Shown here in pieces: positions 53,372 through 63,012 of a DNA stretch of 64,000 bases. The first letter of the stretch is position 1, and every line of letters begins with the position of its first letter. Both the position numbers and the translations under genes were made by a program. The notes beneath the pieces were generated by a model that was given only the letters and a program-made list of their open reading frames with translations, did no database searches and was not told the DNA's origin. The stretch lies in contig CAYQMG010000050.1 of NCBI GenBank assembly GCA_964418585.1, positions 29,392 through 93,391 of the forward strand, read 5' to 3'. The stretch comes from JAJRTE01 sp964418585 (GTDB lineage Bacteria; Myxococcota_A; UBA796; JAJRTE01).

Positions 53372-54375
53372 TGTCTCGACCATGGATACTCGGCATTGAA
53401 ACCTCGTGCGACGACACCGCCGCCGCTGTGATGGATCCGGATGGGACCGTCCGGGGTGATGTGGTCTCCAGCCAGGACAGCCTCCACCAGGACTTTGGGG
53501 GCGTCGTTCCGGAACTTGCCTCCCGGGAACACCTTGCCCATATTCGGAGCACCGTGAACCAGGCTCTCGAGCAGGCCGGCACGCCGCTGTCCCGTATGGA
53601 CGGGATTGCCGTGACCGTGGGTCCCGGCCTGGTCGGTTCCCTTTTGGTCGGCGTCTCGTTCGCCCGGGCCCTGGGCCTGGTCATCGGCAAGCCCGTGCTG
53701 GGCATCAATCACCTCGAAGGTCACATGTTTGCGCCGTTCGTGGGCCGGGAGGATCCCGAGTATCCCTTTCTCTCCCTGGTGGTTTCCGGTGGCCACACCA
53801 GCCTCTACCTCGTTCACGACCTGGGACGCTACCACCGGCTCGGCACCACACGAGACGACGCGGCGGGCGAAGCGTTCGACAAGGTGGCCAAACTCCTCGG
53901 CCTCGGGTACCCGGGGGGCGCGCGCATCGACCGACTGGCCCGCGAAGGAGACCCGGACGCCATTCCCTTCCCTCGAGCCATGCTCACCAAGGGCGGATTC
54001 GACTTTTCCTTCAGTGGTCTCAAGACCGCGGTCCTCTACCACTTGCAGGAGGCCGCTGCGGATGTGAACCCCGCCGACGTGGCAGCCTCCTTCCAGGCCG
54101 CCGTGGTGGACGTACTCGTGGCAAAAACCCTCGCCGCCGCCCGAAAGCACCGGATCACGCGCCTGGTGGTGTCCGGAGGGGTCGCAGCAAACTCCGCCCT
54201 TCGCACCAGGCTTGAAACCGCATGTGACGACCAGGGCCTGAGCCTCTACCTGCCATCGCCACGGCTCTGCACGGACAACGGTGCCATGATCGCATGGGTC
54301 GGTCGGCAGCGACTCCGCCGAGACAAGGCACCTTCCGGGGAACGGCTGTGCGTGAAACCCAGGCTCTCCTTGTAG
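53371..54375 (+). CDS. tsaD: tRNA N6-adenosine threonylcarbamoyltransferase
   Basis: TsaD, with TsaB and TsaE, transfers threonylcarbamoyl to A37 of ANN-decoding tRNAs. The 334-residue protein has ILGIETSCDDTAAAV, VGPGLVGSLLVG, metal-binding NHLEGH, SLVVSGGHTSLYLV, and VSGGVAANSALR, all expected for the ASKHA-fold Kae1/Qri7 family. Its ATG shares one base with the stop of the selenoprotein gene. The longer upstream frame from 53215 is not used. Confidence 0.96.
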   Translation: MSRPWILGIETSCDDTAAAVMDPDGTVRGDVVSSQDSLHQDFGGVVPELASREHLAHIRSTVNQALEQAGTPLSRMDGIAVTVGPGLVGSLLVGVSFARALGLVIGKPVLGINHLEGHMFAPFVGREDPEYPFLSLVVSGGHTSLYLVHDLGRYHRLGTTRDDAAGEAFDKVAKLLGLGYPGGARIDRLAREGDPDAIPFPRAMLTKGGFDFSFSGLKTAVLYHLQEAAADVNPADVAASFQAAVVDVLVAKTLAAARKHRITRLVVSGGVAANSALRTRLETACDDQGLSLYLPSPRLCTDNGAMIAWVGRQRLRRDKAPSGERLCVKPRLSL

Positions 54376-54480
54376 GACCTTTGCACCGGGAGAAACCAAA
54401 CCACGTCTCCTTCCCGACCCGTACCAGGTGCGGTCGCCCCGGGTCCGGTCTCGAGGGGGGAACAGAGGAGCAAGAGTACG

Positions 54481-55380
54481 ATGCCCAACAGGAGGAAGCG
54501 CCGCAACCGCCAGGCTCGATCCACGAGCCGACCCAGGCCCCGACGAGGAAGCATACATCCCCGGGACCTCCTGGCTCACCTCAAGCTCAGCCCGCGGCAG
54601 TCCATGGGGCAGAATTTCCTGGTTCGCGGGGAAACGGCCCGGGACATCGTGGCGGGCGCCGGGATTGAGGCAGGCCAGCACGTTCTCGAGGTTGGACCCG
54701 GTCTCGGTGCTTTGACCTGGGCGCTTCGGCAAGCAGGAGCAGAGGTTGTGGCGGTGGAGAAAGACCGTGGACTGGCAGCGTTCCTGGCCGAACAGTACCG
54801 CGACGATCCAGGGGTCCAAGTGGTTCAGGCCGACATCCTCGAGTGGGATCTCCAGGGTCTGACCGAACTGGCTGACGACTGGTTGGTGGTCGCCAACCTC
54901 CCGTACAACGTGGCCCTCCCCATCCTCTTCCGACTCCTTGATTCTCCGCTGCGGCCTCGAGCCCTGCACCTGATGGTGCAGCGGGAGGTGGGGGAGCGCA
55001 TGCTCGCCCGGGCTGGGACCTCGGCCTATGGTGTCCTCACCCTTCGCCTCGGCCTCCTCGCCACGGTCACCCCACTCGTCCATGTGCCGCCCGAAGCGTT
55101 TTACCCGTCACCCAAGGTCCACTCCATGGTGGTCAAAGTCGTCCCCAGGAGCACCCCCCCGTGCGATACTGGACCACTGGACGCCCTCCACCGCCTTGTC
55201 AAGGCCGCATTCGCCAGCCGCCGGAAGACACTCAGAAACGCCTTGACTGCTGCGTCCTTTCCCGGCGACACCGTGGACCGTGCCCTCGCCACCGCGGGCA
55301 TCGACGGAAACCGCAGGGGAGAAACCCTTACCCTGGAAGAATATTGCAGACTCAACCGCGCGCTCGCCCGGGCCGGATGA
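54481..55380 (+). CDS. rsmA: 16S rRNA (adenine1518/1519-N6)-dimethyltransferase
   Basis: RsmA (KsgA) dimethylates two adjacent adenines near the 3' end of 16S rRNA. The 299-residue protein has MGQNFLV, SAM-binding VLEVGPGLGALTWAL, and catalytic NLPYNVALPI. The N-terminal 40 residues are Arg-rich and not part of the usual fold. AGGAGC precedes the ATG. Confidence 0.94.
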   Translation: MPNRRKRRNRQARSTSRPRPRRGSIHPRDLLAHLKLSPRQSMGQNFLVRGETARDIVAGAGIEAGQHVLEVGPGLGALTWALRQAGAEVVAVEKDRGLAAFLAEQYRDDPGVQVVQADILEWDLQGLTELADDWLVVANLPYNVALPILFRLLDSPLRPRALHLMVQREVGERMLARAGTSAYGVLTLRLGLLATVTPLVHVPPEAFYPSPKVHSMVVKVVPRSTPPCDTGPLDALHRLVKAAFASRRKTLRNALTAASFPGDTVDRALATAGIDGNRRGETLTLEEYCRLNRALARAG

Positions 55381-55560
55381 CTGCCCCGGTCCCAGGTCGA
55401 CGCCCCCCTCTCCCCGGGCGCGTTTCCGGTGGACAGGACTCTTCCCGTTGTGTTACCTTTCCCCGGCGACTGGATGGCCAAACGGATCGAGTCCGTGGGT
55501 CGACGGGCGGCGCGTCCTCGATCCCTTGTTTCCAACCACCACGCAAAAGAGCCGGCCGGC

Positions 55561-57273
55561 ATGCTCGCGGAACTCCGCGTACAGAACTTCGTGCTCATCG
55601 ACCACCTTGCCATGTCTCTGGGTCCGGGCCTCAATGTGCTTTCCGGCGAGACGGGTGCAGGCAAGTCCATCGTGTTGAGTGCCCTCAACCTGCTGATGGG
55701 CAGCCGCGCGTCAAGCGACCTGGTGCGCGAAGGCGCATCAGAAGCTCGAGTCGAGGGGTTGTTCTGGGTCGACGACGAACCCTGGGTGGCCGAGGCGCTC
55801 GAGCGAGTCGGGCTGGAGCCGACCAGCGAGTTGTGGATTCGCCGGGTGATTCCCCGCTCCGGGCGTGGGCGAGCCTACCTCAACGGGGGCCCGGTGCCGC
55901 TCACCATCTTGCGCACGCTGGCTCGAGCGCTCACCGACGTGTCGAGCCAAAACGAGCACCAGGTGCTACTCGATCCCTCGTCGCACCTCGACATGTTGGA
56001 TGGTTTTGCCGGCCACGCTGCGCTTCTCGAGGCCATGGCGACCGCTGCCACGGCTCTTCAGCAGGCGTTCAGCGCCCTGGCCACCCTGGAAGCTCGCCGG
56101 AACGACCGGGTGAACCAGGAGGAGTTCCTCCGGTATCAACTGGCCGAGCTGGAGCGTATCGCTCCTGTTGAAGGAGAGGATGAAGCCCTGGAACTGGAAC
56201 GGAAGCGGCTGACTCATGCAGAGAAACTTCACGAGCATGCTCGAGCCGTGGAGGAAGCGCTGTACGCCGGCCGGGGCGCGGTGGTGGACGTGGTGTCGGG
56301 CGCCATTGGCAGGCTCAAGGAGATGGCGCGTATCGATCCCGAACTGGCCGGGCAGGTGGAGGTCCTGGAAGGGGTTCTCTACACGGTGGAGGATGTGGCC
56401 CGGGTGGCGGGTGCCTATGCGCGGGAGGTCCGATTCGACCCAGGGCGGTTGGAGGAAGTCAACCATCGCCTGGCCGAACTGGGGAGGTTGAAGCGCAAGT
56501 ACCGGACCGACCTGGCCGGCCTGGTCGCCCGGCGGACCGAGCTACGGGCCGAACTCGAAACGCTCGAGTCTTTTGAGGACCACCTCGCAGCAGCGGAGCA
56601 GGAAGTTCAACGACGGTGGAAAGATGCTGTCCAAGCTGCCGGTGTCCTGTCCCGGTCTCGACACGGCGCAGCAAGAAGGCTGGAGCAGGCGGTGGAAAAC
56701 GAGTTACAATCCCTGGGTATGCCTCGAGCTCGGTTCAGCGTCCGGGTGGAAGAACGTGAGCCCCTTGGTGACGCACCAACCCCGGCGCACCCGCCGGGTC
56801 GGTCCGGCAACGACCGCGTCGTGTTCTACTTCTCGGCCAACGTGGGGGAACCTCCGCGCCCATTGTCCAAGGTGGCCTCCGGGGGCGAACTCAGTCGCGT
56901 GTCGCTGGCCCTGAAGCGGGTGCTGGCCGGGGTCGGCGACGTGGGCACGTTCCTGTTCGACGAGGTCGACGCCGGCGTTGGTGGGGCGGTTGCGGAGGTC
57001 ATTGGGCGCAAGCTACGGGACATCTCCACGCACCGACAACTGATCTGTATCACGCACCTCCCCCAGGTCGCCGCGTTCGCCGACCGGCACTTCGTGGTGC
57101 GCAAGGAAGTCGTGGAGGGTCGGACGCGATCCACTGTAACCCTGCTCGACGCAGATGCCCGTGTGGAGGAGATCGCCCGGATGCTGGGTGGGATCGAGCT
57201 TACCGAGCGCACGTTGGCTCATGCCCGGGAGATGGTTGCCCTGTGTGCCGCGTATGGCGGTGCGCGGTCGTGA
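55561..57273 (+). CDS. recN: DNA repair protein RecN
   Basis: RecN is an SMC-like ATPase acting in double-strand-break repair. The 570-residue protein begins MLAELRVQNFVLID and has Walker A GETGAGKS, long coiled-coil arms with Arg/Glu-rich heptads, signature KVASGGELSRVSLALK and Walker B FLFDEVDAGVGG. The ATG at 55561 is chosen because the family begins exactly there. Confidence 0.94.
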   Translation: MLAELRVQNFVLIDHLAMSLGPGLNVLSGETGAGKSIVLSALNLLMGSRASSDLVREGASEARVEGLFWVDDEPWVAEALERVGLEPTSELWIRRVIPRSGRGRAYLNGGPVPLTILRTLARALTDVSSQNEHQVLLDPSSHLDMLDGFAGHAALLEAMATAATALQQAFSALATLEARRNDRVNQEEFLRYQLAELERIAPVEGEDEALELERKRLTHAEKLHEHARAVEEALYAGRGAVVDVVSGAIGRLKEMARIDPELAGQVEVLEGVLYTVEDVARVAGAYAREVRFDPGRLEEVNHRLAELGRLKRKYRTDLAGLVARRTELRAELETLESFEDHLAAAEQEVQRRWKDAVQAAGVLSRSRHGAARRLEQAVENELQSLGMPRARFSVRVEEREPLGDAPTPAHPPGRSGNDRVVFYFSANVGEPPRPLSKVASGGELSRVSLALKRVLAGVGDVGTFLFDEVDAGVGGAVAEVIGRKLRDISTHRQLICITHLPQVAAFADRHFVVRKEVVEGRTRSTVTLLDADARVEEIARMLGGIELTERTLAHAREMVALCAAYGGARS

Positions 57274-57282
57274 GGAGTGGTG

Positions 57283-58059
57283 ATGGCTAGGATGAGGATT
57301 ACGTCGTGTGGGATCACCGACCTTGGGCGAAAGCGGACCAACAACGAGGACAACTACCTCATCAATGATGAGCTTGGGTTGTACCTCGTGGCCGACGGCA
57401 TGGGAGGACATGCCGGAGGAGAGTTCGCCAGTCAGATCGCGGTGAACACGGTCGAGGAAGTCTTCGCCAATCTGGGCGCAGCAACCATTCCTCCGGCTCT
57501 GGTGGATGAGATCACCCCCGACGACCTGACACGGGAGCGGCTGGAGTATGCCATCCGTCTTGCGGGGCGTCGGATCTACGAGAAGGCGCTGGACGAACCC
57601 GAATATCGGGGCATGGGCACGACGGCGCTGGCCTTGTACGCACAGAAGGACAAGGCATTCATCTCCCACGTGGGGGATTCGAGGGGATACCGGTTGCGAG
57701 GCGAGACCATCGAGCAGTTGACCGAGGATCATTCTCTGGTGAATGAGCAGATCAAGGCCGGGCTCATTACCCCGGAGACAGCCAAGACGCACCGATTGAA
57801 GAACATCATTACCCGTTCGTTGGGCTACCAGGAAGAGGTGGAGGTGGACACCAGGATCGAGCAACTGGTGGAGGGGGACATTTTCCTTCTTTGCTCCGAC
57901 GGTCTGTCCAACATGGTGGAAGAGGATGAGATGCTCGAAATCCTCACCCGTTGCCACTTCCAGGAGGCGCCGTGGCGCCTCGTGGAGATGGCCAACGACC
58001 GCGGAGGAGATGACAACATCACCGTGGTACTGACCCGGATCGATCGAGTTGGGAGTTGA
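57283..58059 (+). CDS. PP2C-type Ser/Thr protein phosphatase
   Basis: A roughly 258-residue Mn/Mg-dependent phosphatase with RKRTNNEDNYL, ADGMGGHAGGEFAS, GMGTTALALY, SHVGDSRGYRL and SDGLSNMVEEDE, plus GGDDNITVV: all metal-binding aspartates are present. It would reverse Ser/Thr kinase phosphorylation. GAGGAG lies five bases before the ATG at 57283; GTG codons at 57277 and 57280 are alternatives. It is ten bases from recN. Confidence 0.93.
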   Translation: MARMRITSCGITDLGRKRTNNEDNYLINDELGLYLVADGMGGHAGGEFASQIAVNTVEEVFANLGAATIPPALVDEITPDDLTRERLEYAIRLAGRRIYEKALDEPEYRGMGTTALALYAQKDKAFISHVGDSRGYRLRGETIEQLTEDHSLVNEQIKAGLITPETAKTHRLKNIITRSLGYQEEVEVDTRIEQLVEGDIFLLCSDGLSNMVEEDEMLEILTRCHFQEAPWRLVEMANDRGGDDNITVVLTRIDRVGS

Positions 58060-58133
58060 CCCTCCCCGGTTCTCGAGGTCGTTCTGTGTGGAGCGACGAG
58101 GGACGCGGGCGAGACAGGGATGGGTGGTTCACG

Positions 58134-58622
58134 ATGCAAGTAACGTGTCCGAAGTGCAAGACGCTGCTGGAGATTCCTCCTTATGCGCGAGACTGTGAGA
58201 CGCTCCCGCTGGAGTGTGGCGCATGTCACCACCGTTTCACGTTGAAGCTGAACCGTCCTTCCCTGAAGGTGCGAGACGAAAACGGCCGTCTGGTGGCGCC
58301 CCGGGACGACCAGATGATGATCATTTCGGACCATGTCGGCGACGAGATGTCGGTCCGTCTTGCCGAGAGTGAACAGATCGAGGGATACCGGATTGAATCC
58401 GTGCTTGGTCCCATCTCCAGCCTCAGCCCCCTTTCTGCGAGTGCCGAGGAGCGGGAGGACGTGTTTCTGAGCGTGGTGGCCCGGGCTCAGAACGATCTGC
58501 GCGAGCGTGCGCGCCAACTGGGTGCCAACGGAGTGGTGGGTATCCAGGTGGACTCGGTCGGTGACGAAGATGCCCCGGCCCTCCGGATACATGGCACCGC
58601 CGTCTGGTTGGTTCCCGAGTAG
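58134..58622 (+). CDS. Zinc-ribbon protein fused to a YbjQ-like domain
   Basis: A 162-residue protein. The first 40 residues form a zinc ribbon (CPKCKTLL ... CGACHHRF). The C-terminal half resembles YbjQ/heavy-metal-binding-type domains: IEGYRIESVLGPIS and LGANGVVGIQVD, features of a family with pentameric rings. Function is unknown. It starts at an ATG at 58134; the ribosome-binding site is poor. It follows the PP2C gene. Confidence 0.65.
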   Translation: MQVTCPKCKTLLEIPPYARDCETLPLECGACHHRFTLKLNRPSLKVRDENGRLVAPRDDQMMIISDHVGDEMSVRLAESEQIEGYRIESVLGPISSLSPLSASAEEREDVFLSVVARAQNDLRERARQLGANGVVGIQVDSVGDEDAPALRIHGTAVWLVPE

Positions 58623-58642
58623 GGCGCTTTCCCACATTTATC

Positions 58643-58671
58643 TTGCAATGGCGCATGGCCTGTGCTATGTG
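58643..58671 (+). promoter_or_regulatory. Likely promoter of rpsB-tsf
   Basis: TTGCAA (58643-58648), a 17-base spacer and TATGTG (58666-58671), preceded by TGC as in extended -10 elements. Transcription would begin near 58678, giving a leader of about 130 bases that includes the perfect palindrome ACACACGTGTGT (58706-58717). Confidence 0.5.
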
Positions 58672-58807
58672 TGTCGCGCTTCGGGTCCGGTAGGGTCCGA
58701 CGAAAACACACGTGTGTCCTGGCGTCAATGGTCTCCTTTCTGGGAGTGAGGCGCCTGGAACTGGGACATGCGGCGGAACAACCAGAATCCAATGTAAGGA
58801 AAAGCAC

Positions 58808-59710
58808 ATGGGAGCAGTATCGATTCGAGCCCTCTTGGAGGCGGGTGTTCACTTCGGCCATCAGACGCGACGTTGGAACCCCAAGATGAAGCCCTACATT
58901 TTCGGGGCGCGCAATGGCATCTACATCGTGGATCTTCAGAAGACCGCGCGGATGTTTGATGAAGCCTACCGTTTCGTGGTCCGCAAGGTCGCGCAGGGCG
59001 GCAACGTGCTTTTCGTGGGAACCAAGAAACAGGCCCAGGAGATCGTGCGCCAGGAAGCGGAGCGGTGTGGCATGTTCTACGTCAACAACCGCTGGCTTGG
59101 GGGCACCCTGACCAATTTCCGTACCATCAAGGCCTCCATCGATCGACTCAACAAACTCGAGTCCATGAAGGAGGAGGGAAAGTTCAGCTATCTCACCAAG
59201 AAGGAGGTGCTGACGCTCGAGCGTGAGATCGCGAAGTTGAATCGGTCCCTGGGCGGCATCAAGGAGATGCCCGGGCTCCCCCAGATCGTTTTTGTCATCG
59301 ACGTGCGGAAGGAAAAGATCGCGGTCGCCGAGGCCAAGCGCCTCAAGATTCCCATTGTCGCTGTCGTGGACACCAACTGCGACCCGGATGGAATCGACTA
59401 CGTCATCCCCGGCAACGATGACGCCCTCAAGGCCATCCAGCTCTTTGCGAGCAAGATTGCCGACGCCGTGCTCGAGGGCAAGCATATTGGCAAGGATGCC
59501 AAGGACGAGGCCATTGCCGAGGCGGTCTCGCTTCCGGACACCGACAACGTGGAAGTGGTGGTCCGCAAGGTCACCGAAACCGAGGCCGAGGCTGCAGCAG
59601 CCAGCGCCACGCCTTCCGGCGATGTGACCACGACCGACGAACCGGCGGCGCCGGAACAGGCCGAACCCGCACCGGCCACCGAACCCGCAGCAATGCCGAC
59701 CGAGCCCTGA
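58808..59710 (+). CDS. rpsB: 30S ribosomal protein S2
   Basis: S2 sits on the back of the 30S head. The 300-residue protein has LLEAGVHFGHQTRRWNPKM, NNRWLGGTLTNF and VVDTNCDPDGIDYVIPGNDD. It is longer than the E. coli protein (241) because of an Ala/Pro/Glu-rich C-terminal tail of about 55 residues. AAGGAAA precedes the ATG at 58808. It heads the tsf-pyrH-frr group. Confidence 0.97.
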   Translation: MGAVSIRALLEAGVHFGHQTRRWNPKMKPYIFGARNGIYIVDLQKTARMFDEAYRFVVRKVAQGGNVLFVGTKKQAQEIVRQEAERCGMFYVNNRWLGGTLTNFRTIKASIDRLNKLESMKEEGKFSYLTKKEVLTLEREIAKLNRSLGGIKEMPGLPQIVFVIDVRKEKIAVAEAKRLKIPIVAVVDTNCDPDGIDYVIPGNDDALKAIQLFASKIADAVLEGKHIGKDAKDEAIAEAVSLPDTDNVEVVVRKVTETEAEAAAASATPSGDVTTTDEPAAPEQAEPAPATEPAAMPTEP

Positions 59711-59839
59711 GCGGCGCTCGAGGCGACCGGACCATCACGAGGCGGTCCCAGGCAAGACCGGATCGTCTCGATTTCGATCATTCAACGACTCATCGACTCC
59801 CGCCCATGTTGCGGGAGCGAGCCAGATGGAGAAGGGATC

Positions 59840-60499
59840 ATGACCGACATCACAGCCGCCCAGGTCAAAGCACTGAGAGAACGAACCGGGTCCGGCTTCA
59901 TGGACTGCAAGAAGGCGCTCGTCGCCACCGACGGAGACATCGACAAGGCGATCGAATTCCTGCGCAAGAAGGGCCTGGCGGACGCTGGCAAGCGCATGGG
60001 GCGCATTGCGTCCGAGGGAACTGTTCACGCCTACATTCACGGCGAAGGCCGTATCGGTGTGCTGGTCGAGGTCAACTGTGAGACCGATTTCGTGGCCAGG
60101 ACCGACGACTTCCGAACCCTGGTCAAGGACGTGGCCATGCACATCGCCGCGACCAATCCTCTGTATGTCCGGCGTGAGGACGTACCCGAGTCTGTACTGG
60201 CCAAGGAGCGGGAAATCTACGCAGCGCAGGCCCGCGAAACCGGAAAGCCCGAGAAGGTCATCGACCGGATCGTCACCGGCCGCCTCGAGAAGTACTTCAA
60301 GGAGAACTGCTTGCTCGAGCAGCCGTTTGTGAAAGATCCGGACAAGACCGTGCTCGACTACGTGAAGGAAACCATCGCCAAGACCGGCGAAAACATTTCG
60401 GTAAGACGATTCGTTCGATACCAGCTCGGCGAAGGACTGGCCAAGCGTGCCGACGATTTCGCGGCCGAGGTCGCAGCTCAGGCCGGAGCCCAGTCCTGA
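59840..60499 (+). CDS. tsf: Elongation factor Ts
   Basis: EF-Ts exchanges GDP for GTP on EF-Tu. The 219-residue short form has the N-terminal UBA-like region KALRERTGSGFMDCKKALVA and VLVEVNCETDFVAR, the most conserved segment. GGAGAAGGG precedes the ATG. It follows rpsB by 129 bases. Confidence 0.97.
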   Translation: MTDITAAQVKALRERTGSGFMDCKKALVATDGDIDKAIEFLRKKGLADAGKRMGRIASEGTVHAYIHGEGRIGVLVEVNCETDFVARTDDFRTLVKDVAMHIAATNPLYVRREDVPESVLAKEREIYAAQARETGKPEKVIDRIVTGRLEKYFKENCLLEQPFVKDPDKTVLDYVKETIAKTGENISVRRFVRYQLGEGLAKRADDFAAEVAAQAGAQS

Positions 60500-60529
60500 A
60501 CCGCCCCACAGGCCAGCTCGAGGTGCCAG

Positions 60530-61288
60530 GTGTCCGAAGAAGACCACCCAGATCGTCCGGTGTACCGTCGCGTGCTTCTCAAGCTGAGCGGCGAGGCCCT
60601 GGTCGGTGACGAGAAGTTCGGGATTCACACGGACGTGATCGACCAGATCGCGGCCGAGATCAACGATGTACATCGCCTGGGCACGCAAATCGCCATCGTC
60701 ATCGGGGGCGGCAACATCTTTCGCGGCGTCGCAGCGTCCGCGCAAGGGATGGATCGAGCCCAGGCGGACTACATGGGTATGCTCGCCACGGTCATCAACG
60801 CACTCGCCCTGCAGGACGCTCTGGAGAAACTCGGGTGCTATACTCGAGTCATGTCTGCCATCGGCATGCGGCAGATTGCCGAGCCTTACATACGTCGCCG
60901 GGCCATCCGTCACCTTGAGAAGGGGCGGGTGGTGATCTTTGCCGGCGGAACCGGGAACCCCTACTTCTCGACCGACACCGCAGCGGCCTTGCGGGCGATG
61001 GAGGTCCACGCGGAGGTCATTCTCAAGGCGACCAAGGTCGATGGGGTGTATGATTCGGATCCGGTGCACAATCCGGACGCGGTCATGTTCCGGGAGGTGT
61101 CCTACCTGGAGGTGCTTCGTCGGAGTCTCAAGGTCATGGACACCACGGCGATCGGTCTGTGCATGGACAACGACCTACCCATCATCGTTTTCAACCTGTC
61201 TCGAGCAGGGAACATTCGAAAGGTACTGACGGGAGAACGGATAGGAACAGTGGTCCGAGCAGCAGGAGGTCATGGTGGCACAGGATGA
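60530..61288 (+). CDS. pyrH: UMP kinase
   Basis: Bacterial UMP kinase (amino-acid kinase fold) makes UDP from UMP. The 252-residue protein has LLKLSGEALVGD, VIGGGNIFRG, GTGNPYFSTDTAAALRA and ATKVDGVYDSDP. The start is GTG at 60530. The end overlaps frr by 17 bases. Confidence 0.96.
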   Translation: MSEEDHPDRPVYRRVLLKLSGEALVGDEKFGIHTDVIDQIAAEINDVHRLGTQIAIVIGGGNIFRGVAASAQGMDRAQADYMGMLATVINALALQDALEKLGCYTRVMSAIGMRQIAEPYIRRRAIRHLEKGRVVIFAGGTGNPYFSTDTAAALRAMEVHAEVILKATKVDGVYDSDPVHNPDAVMFREVSYLEVLRRSLKVMDTTAIGLCMDNDLPIIVFNLSRAGNIRKVLTGERIGTVVRAAGGHGGTG

Positions 61289-61835
61289 AATACTGGACGA
61301 AGCCAGAGCAGACATGCAGAAAGTGGTGGAGGTGTTCCGAAAGCGCCTCAGCCACATTCGTACCGGCCGGGCTTCGGTCTCGTTGCTGGATGGAATTCGC
61401 GTTGACTACTATGGGACCCCGACTCCTTTGAACCAGGTGGCCTCCTTGGCCGCCCCCGAAGCACGGCTGATCACCATCAGCCCGTGGGAAAAGAGCATGC
61501 TGGGGCCCATCGAAAAGGAGATCCTCAAGAGCGACCTGGGCTTGACGCCTCAAAACGATGGGAAAATCATCCGGATTCCCATTCCCGAATTGACCGGAGA
61601 ACGACGAAAGGAACTCGTCCGCCTCGTCAACAAGGAAGGGGAAGCCGGCAAGGTGGCCATTCGTAACACGCGGCGGGAGTACAACGAGACCATCAAGATG
61701 CTGGAGAAGGAAAAGGAGATCTCCGAGGACGAGTCGCGCCGCCTTCAGGCCAAGATCCAGGAGATCACCGACGAGTACATCAAGAAACTGGGGGAGGTGG
61801 TCGAGGCCAAGCGGCAGGAGATCGAGGAGATCTGA
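61272..61835 (+). CDS. frr: Ribosome recycling factor
   Basis: RRF splits post-termination ribosomes with EF-G. The 187-residue protein has HIRTGRASVSLLDGI, YYGTPTPLNQVA and the long helical pair typical of the family (ISEDESRRLQAKIQEITDEYI). AGGAGGT lies very close to the ATG (61272); the next GTG at 61275 is better spaced and could be used. Confidence 0.96.
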   Translation: MVAQDEILDEARADMQKVVEVFRKRLSHIRTGRASVSLLDGIRVDYYGTPTPLNQVASLAAPEARLITISPWEKSMLGPIEKEILKSDLGLTPQNDGKIIRIPIPELTGERRKELVRLVNKEGEAGKVAIRNTRREYNETIKMLEKEKEISEDESRRLQAKIQEITDEYIKKLGEVVEAKRQEIEEI

Positions 61836-62070
61836 CCCTGCTGATTCAACGGCACCAGAGCCGGGCCGCCGCGCCCTGTGAGGACCCGGCATGCCCACTC
61901 GAGGCCGGCCACACGCCGGGTGAATGTCCGCACACGGCCCCCTTCCGGGACGACTGTTCGGGCCAACGCCATCATCATCCGATCCCGGCGGCAGTCCGCG
62001 ACGTGGAAGAACAGGTCGCCCCGGGTCGTCCCCCTCCACCGGGAATGTGCCAGGAGGTGCGCAAGGCAGC

Positions 62071-62865
62071 ATGATTACGCGCGTGTTGACAGCGATCGTC
62101 GCACTGGCCGTGGTGCTTCCCGTCATCGTGTGGGGGGGCTTCTGGGGGCTGACCGGCCTTGTCGCACTGGTCATGCTCATCGGCCTGCAGGAATTCTCCC
62201 GGCTCATTCCGGTCCAACGCACCAGGTTCGTCCAGTACTTCGACCTGGTGGCCGGAATGCTCCTCTATGCAGCCGTCCTTTTCGCCGGGGACGCTCTTCC
62301 TCTTGCCCTCGGACTCGTCGTCCTCGCACTGTTCTTCGTCCACCTGTTCGCGTTTCGGGACATCGAGTCCGCCGGCCCCGCCTGGATGGGCAGTCTTTCC
62401 GCGGTGTTCTACCTCCCTCTCCTCCTCGCGTTCCTGCCCCTCATTCGCCTCGAGAAGTTCGGCCTCGACTGGCTGTTCTTCCTCATGATGGTCACCTGGG
62501 CAGGCGATACCGGCGCATACCTTGCCGGCAGGCTCCTGGGCAGGCACAAGCTCTATCCCACGGTCAGCCCCAAGAAAACGATCGAGGGTGTGGCTGGTGG
62601 CGCGGTCGCTTCGATCGCACTGGCGTTTCTCGCCCGGGCCACCTTTTTTGGGGAACTGACCCTGCTCGAGTGCCTTGTGCTTGCACCGGTGCTGGACCTG
62701 GCTGGAGTGGCTGGAGACCTGGCCGAATCCATGCTGAAGCGGAGTGCAGGGATCAAGGATTCAGGCACCATCTTCCCCGGGCACGGGGGCGTCTTGGACC
62801 GAATCGACAGTCTCCTGTTTTCCGCTCCCCTCTTGTACGGCTATATAGTATGGATGAACATGTGA
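62071..62865 (+). CDS. cdsA: Phosphatidate cytidylyltransferase
   Basis: CdsA makes CDP-diacylglycerol from phosphatidic acid and CTP at the inner membrane. The 264-residue protein has about eight helices, the cytoplasmic SPKKTIEG motif, and the C-terminal signature GDLAESMLKRSAGIKDSG with PGHGGVLDRIDS. The ATG at 62071 has AAGG four bases upstream. Between frr and this gene 235 bases show no uppS, which usually lies there. I see no other gene in that gap. Confidence 0.93.
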   Translation: MITRVLTAIVALAVVLPVIVWGGFWGLTGLVALVMLIGLQEFSRLIPVQRTRFVQYFDLVAGMLLYAAVLFAGDALPLALGLVVLALFFVHLFAFRDIESAGPAWMGSLSAVFYLPLLLAFLPLIRLEKFGLDWLFFLMMVTWAGDTGAYLAGRLLGRHKLYPTVSPKKTIEGVAGGAVASIALAFLARATFFGELTLLECLVLAPVLDLAGVAGDLAESMLKRSAGIKDSGTIFPGHGGVLDRIDSLLFSAPLLYGYIVWMNM

Positions 62866-63012
62866 TCCCAGCACGGACCGGCCTGCGACCAGCCCCCCAA
62901 GGTCGTGGGCGATCGTGTGGGCGGCGGATGCCGAGGGCGCGCGGCAGCGAGCGTACTGTACCGCCGGGCGGTCACAGTTGACAAGCATGGAAGGTATTCG
63001 CCAGGAGGCGAA

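Noticed and set aside
53353..55083. Minus-strand open frame of 576 codons
   Set aside because: Antisense to tsaD and rsmA.
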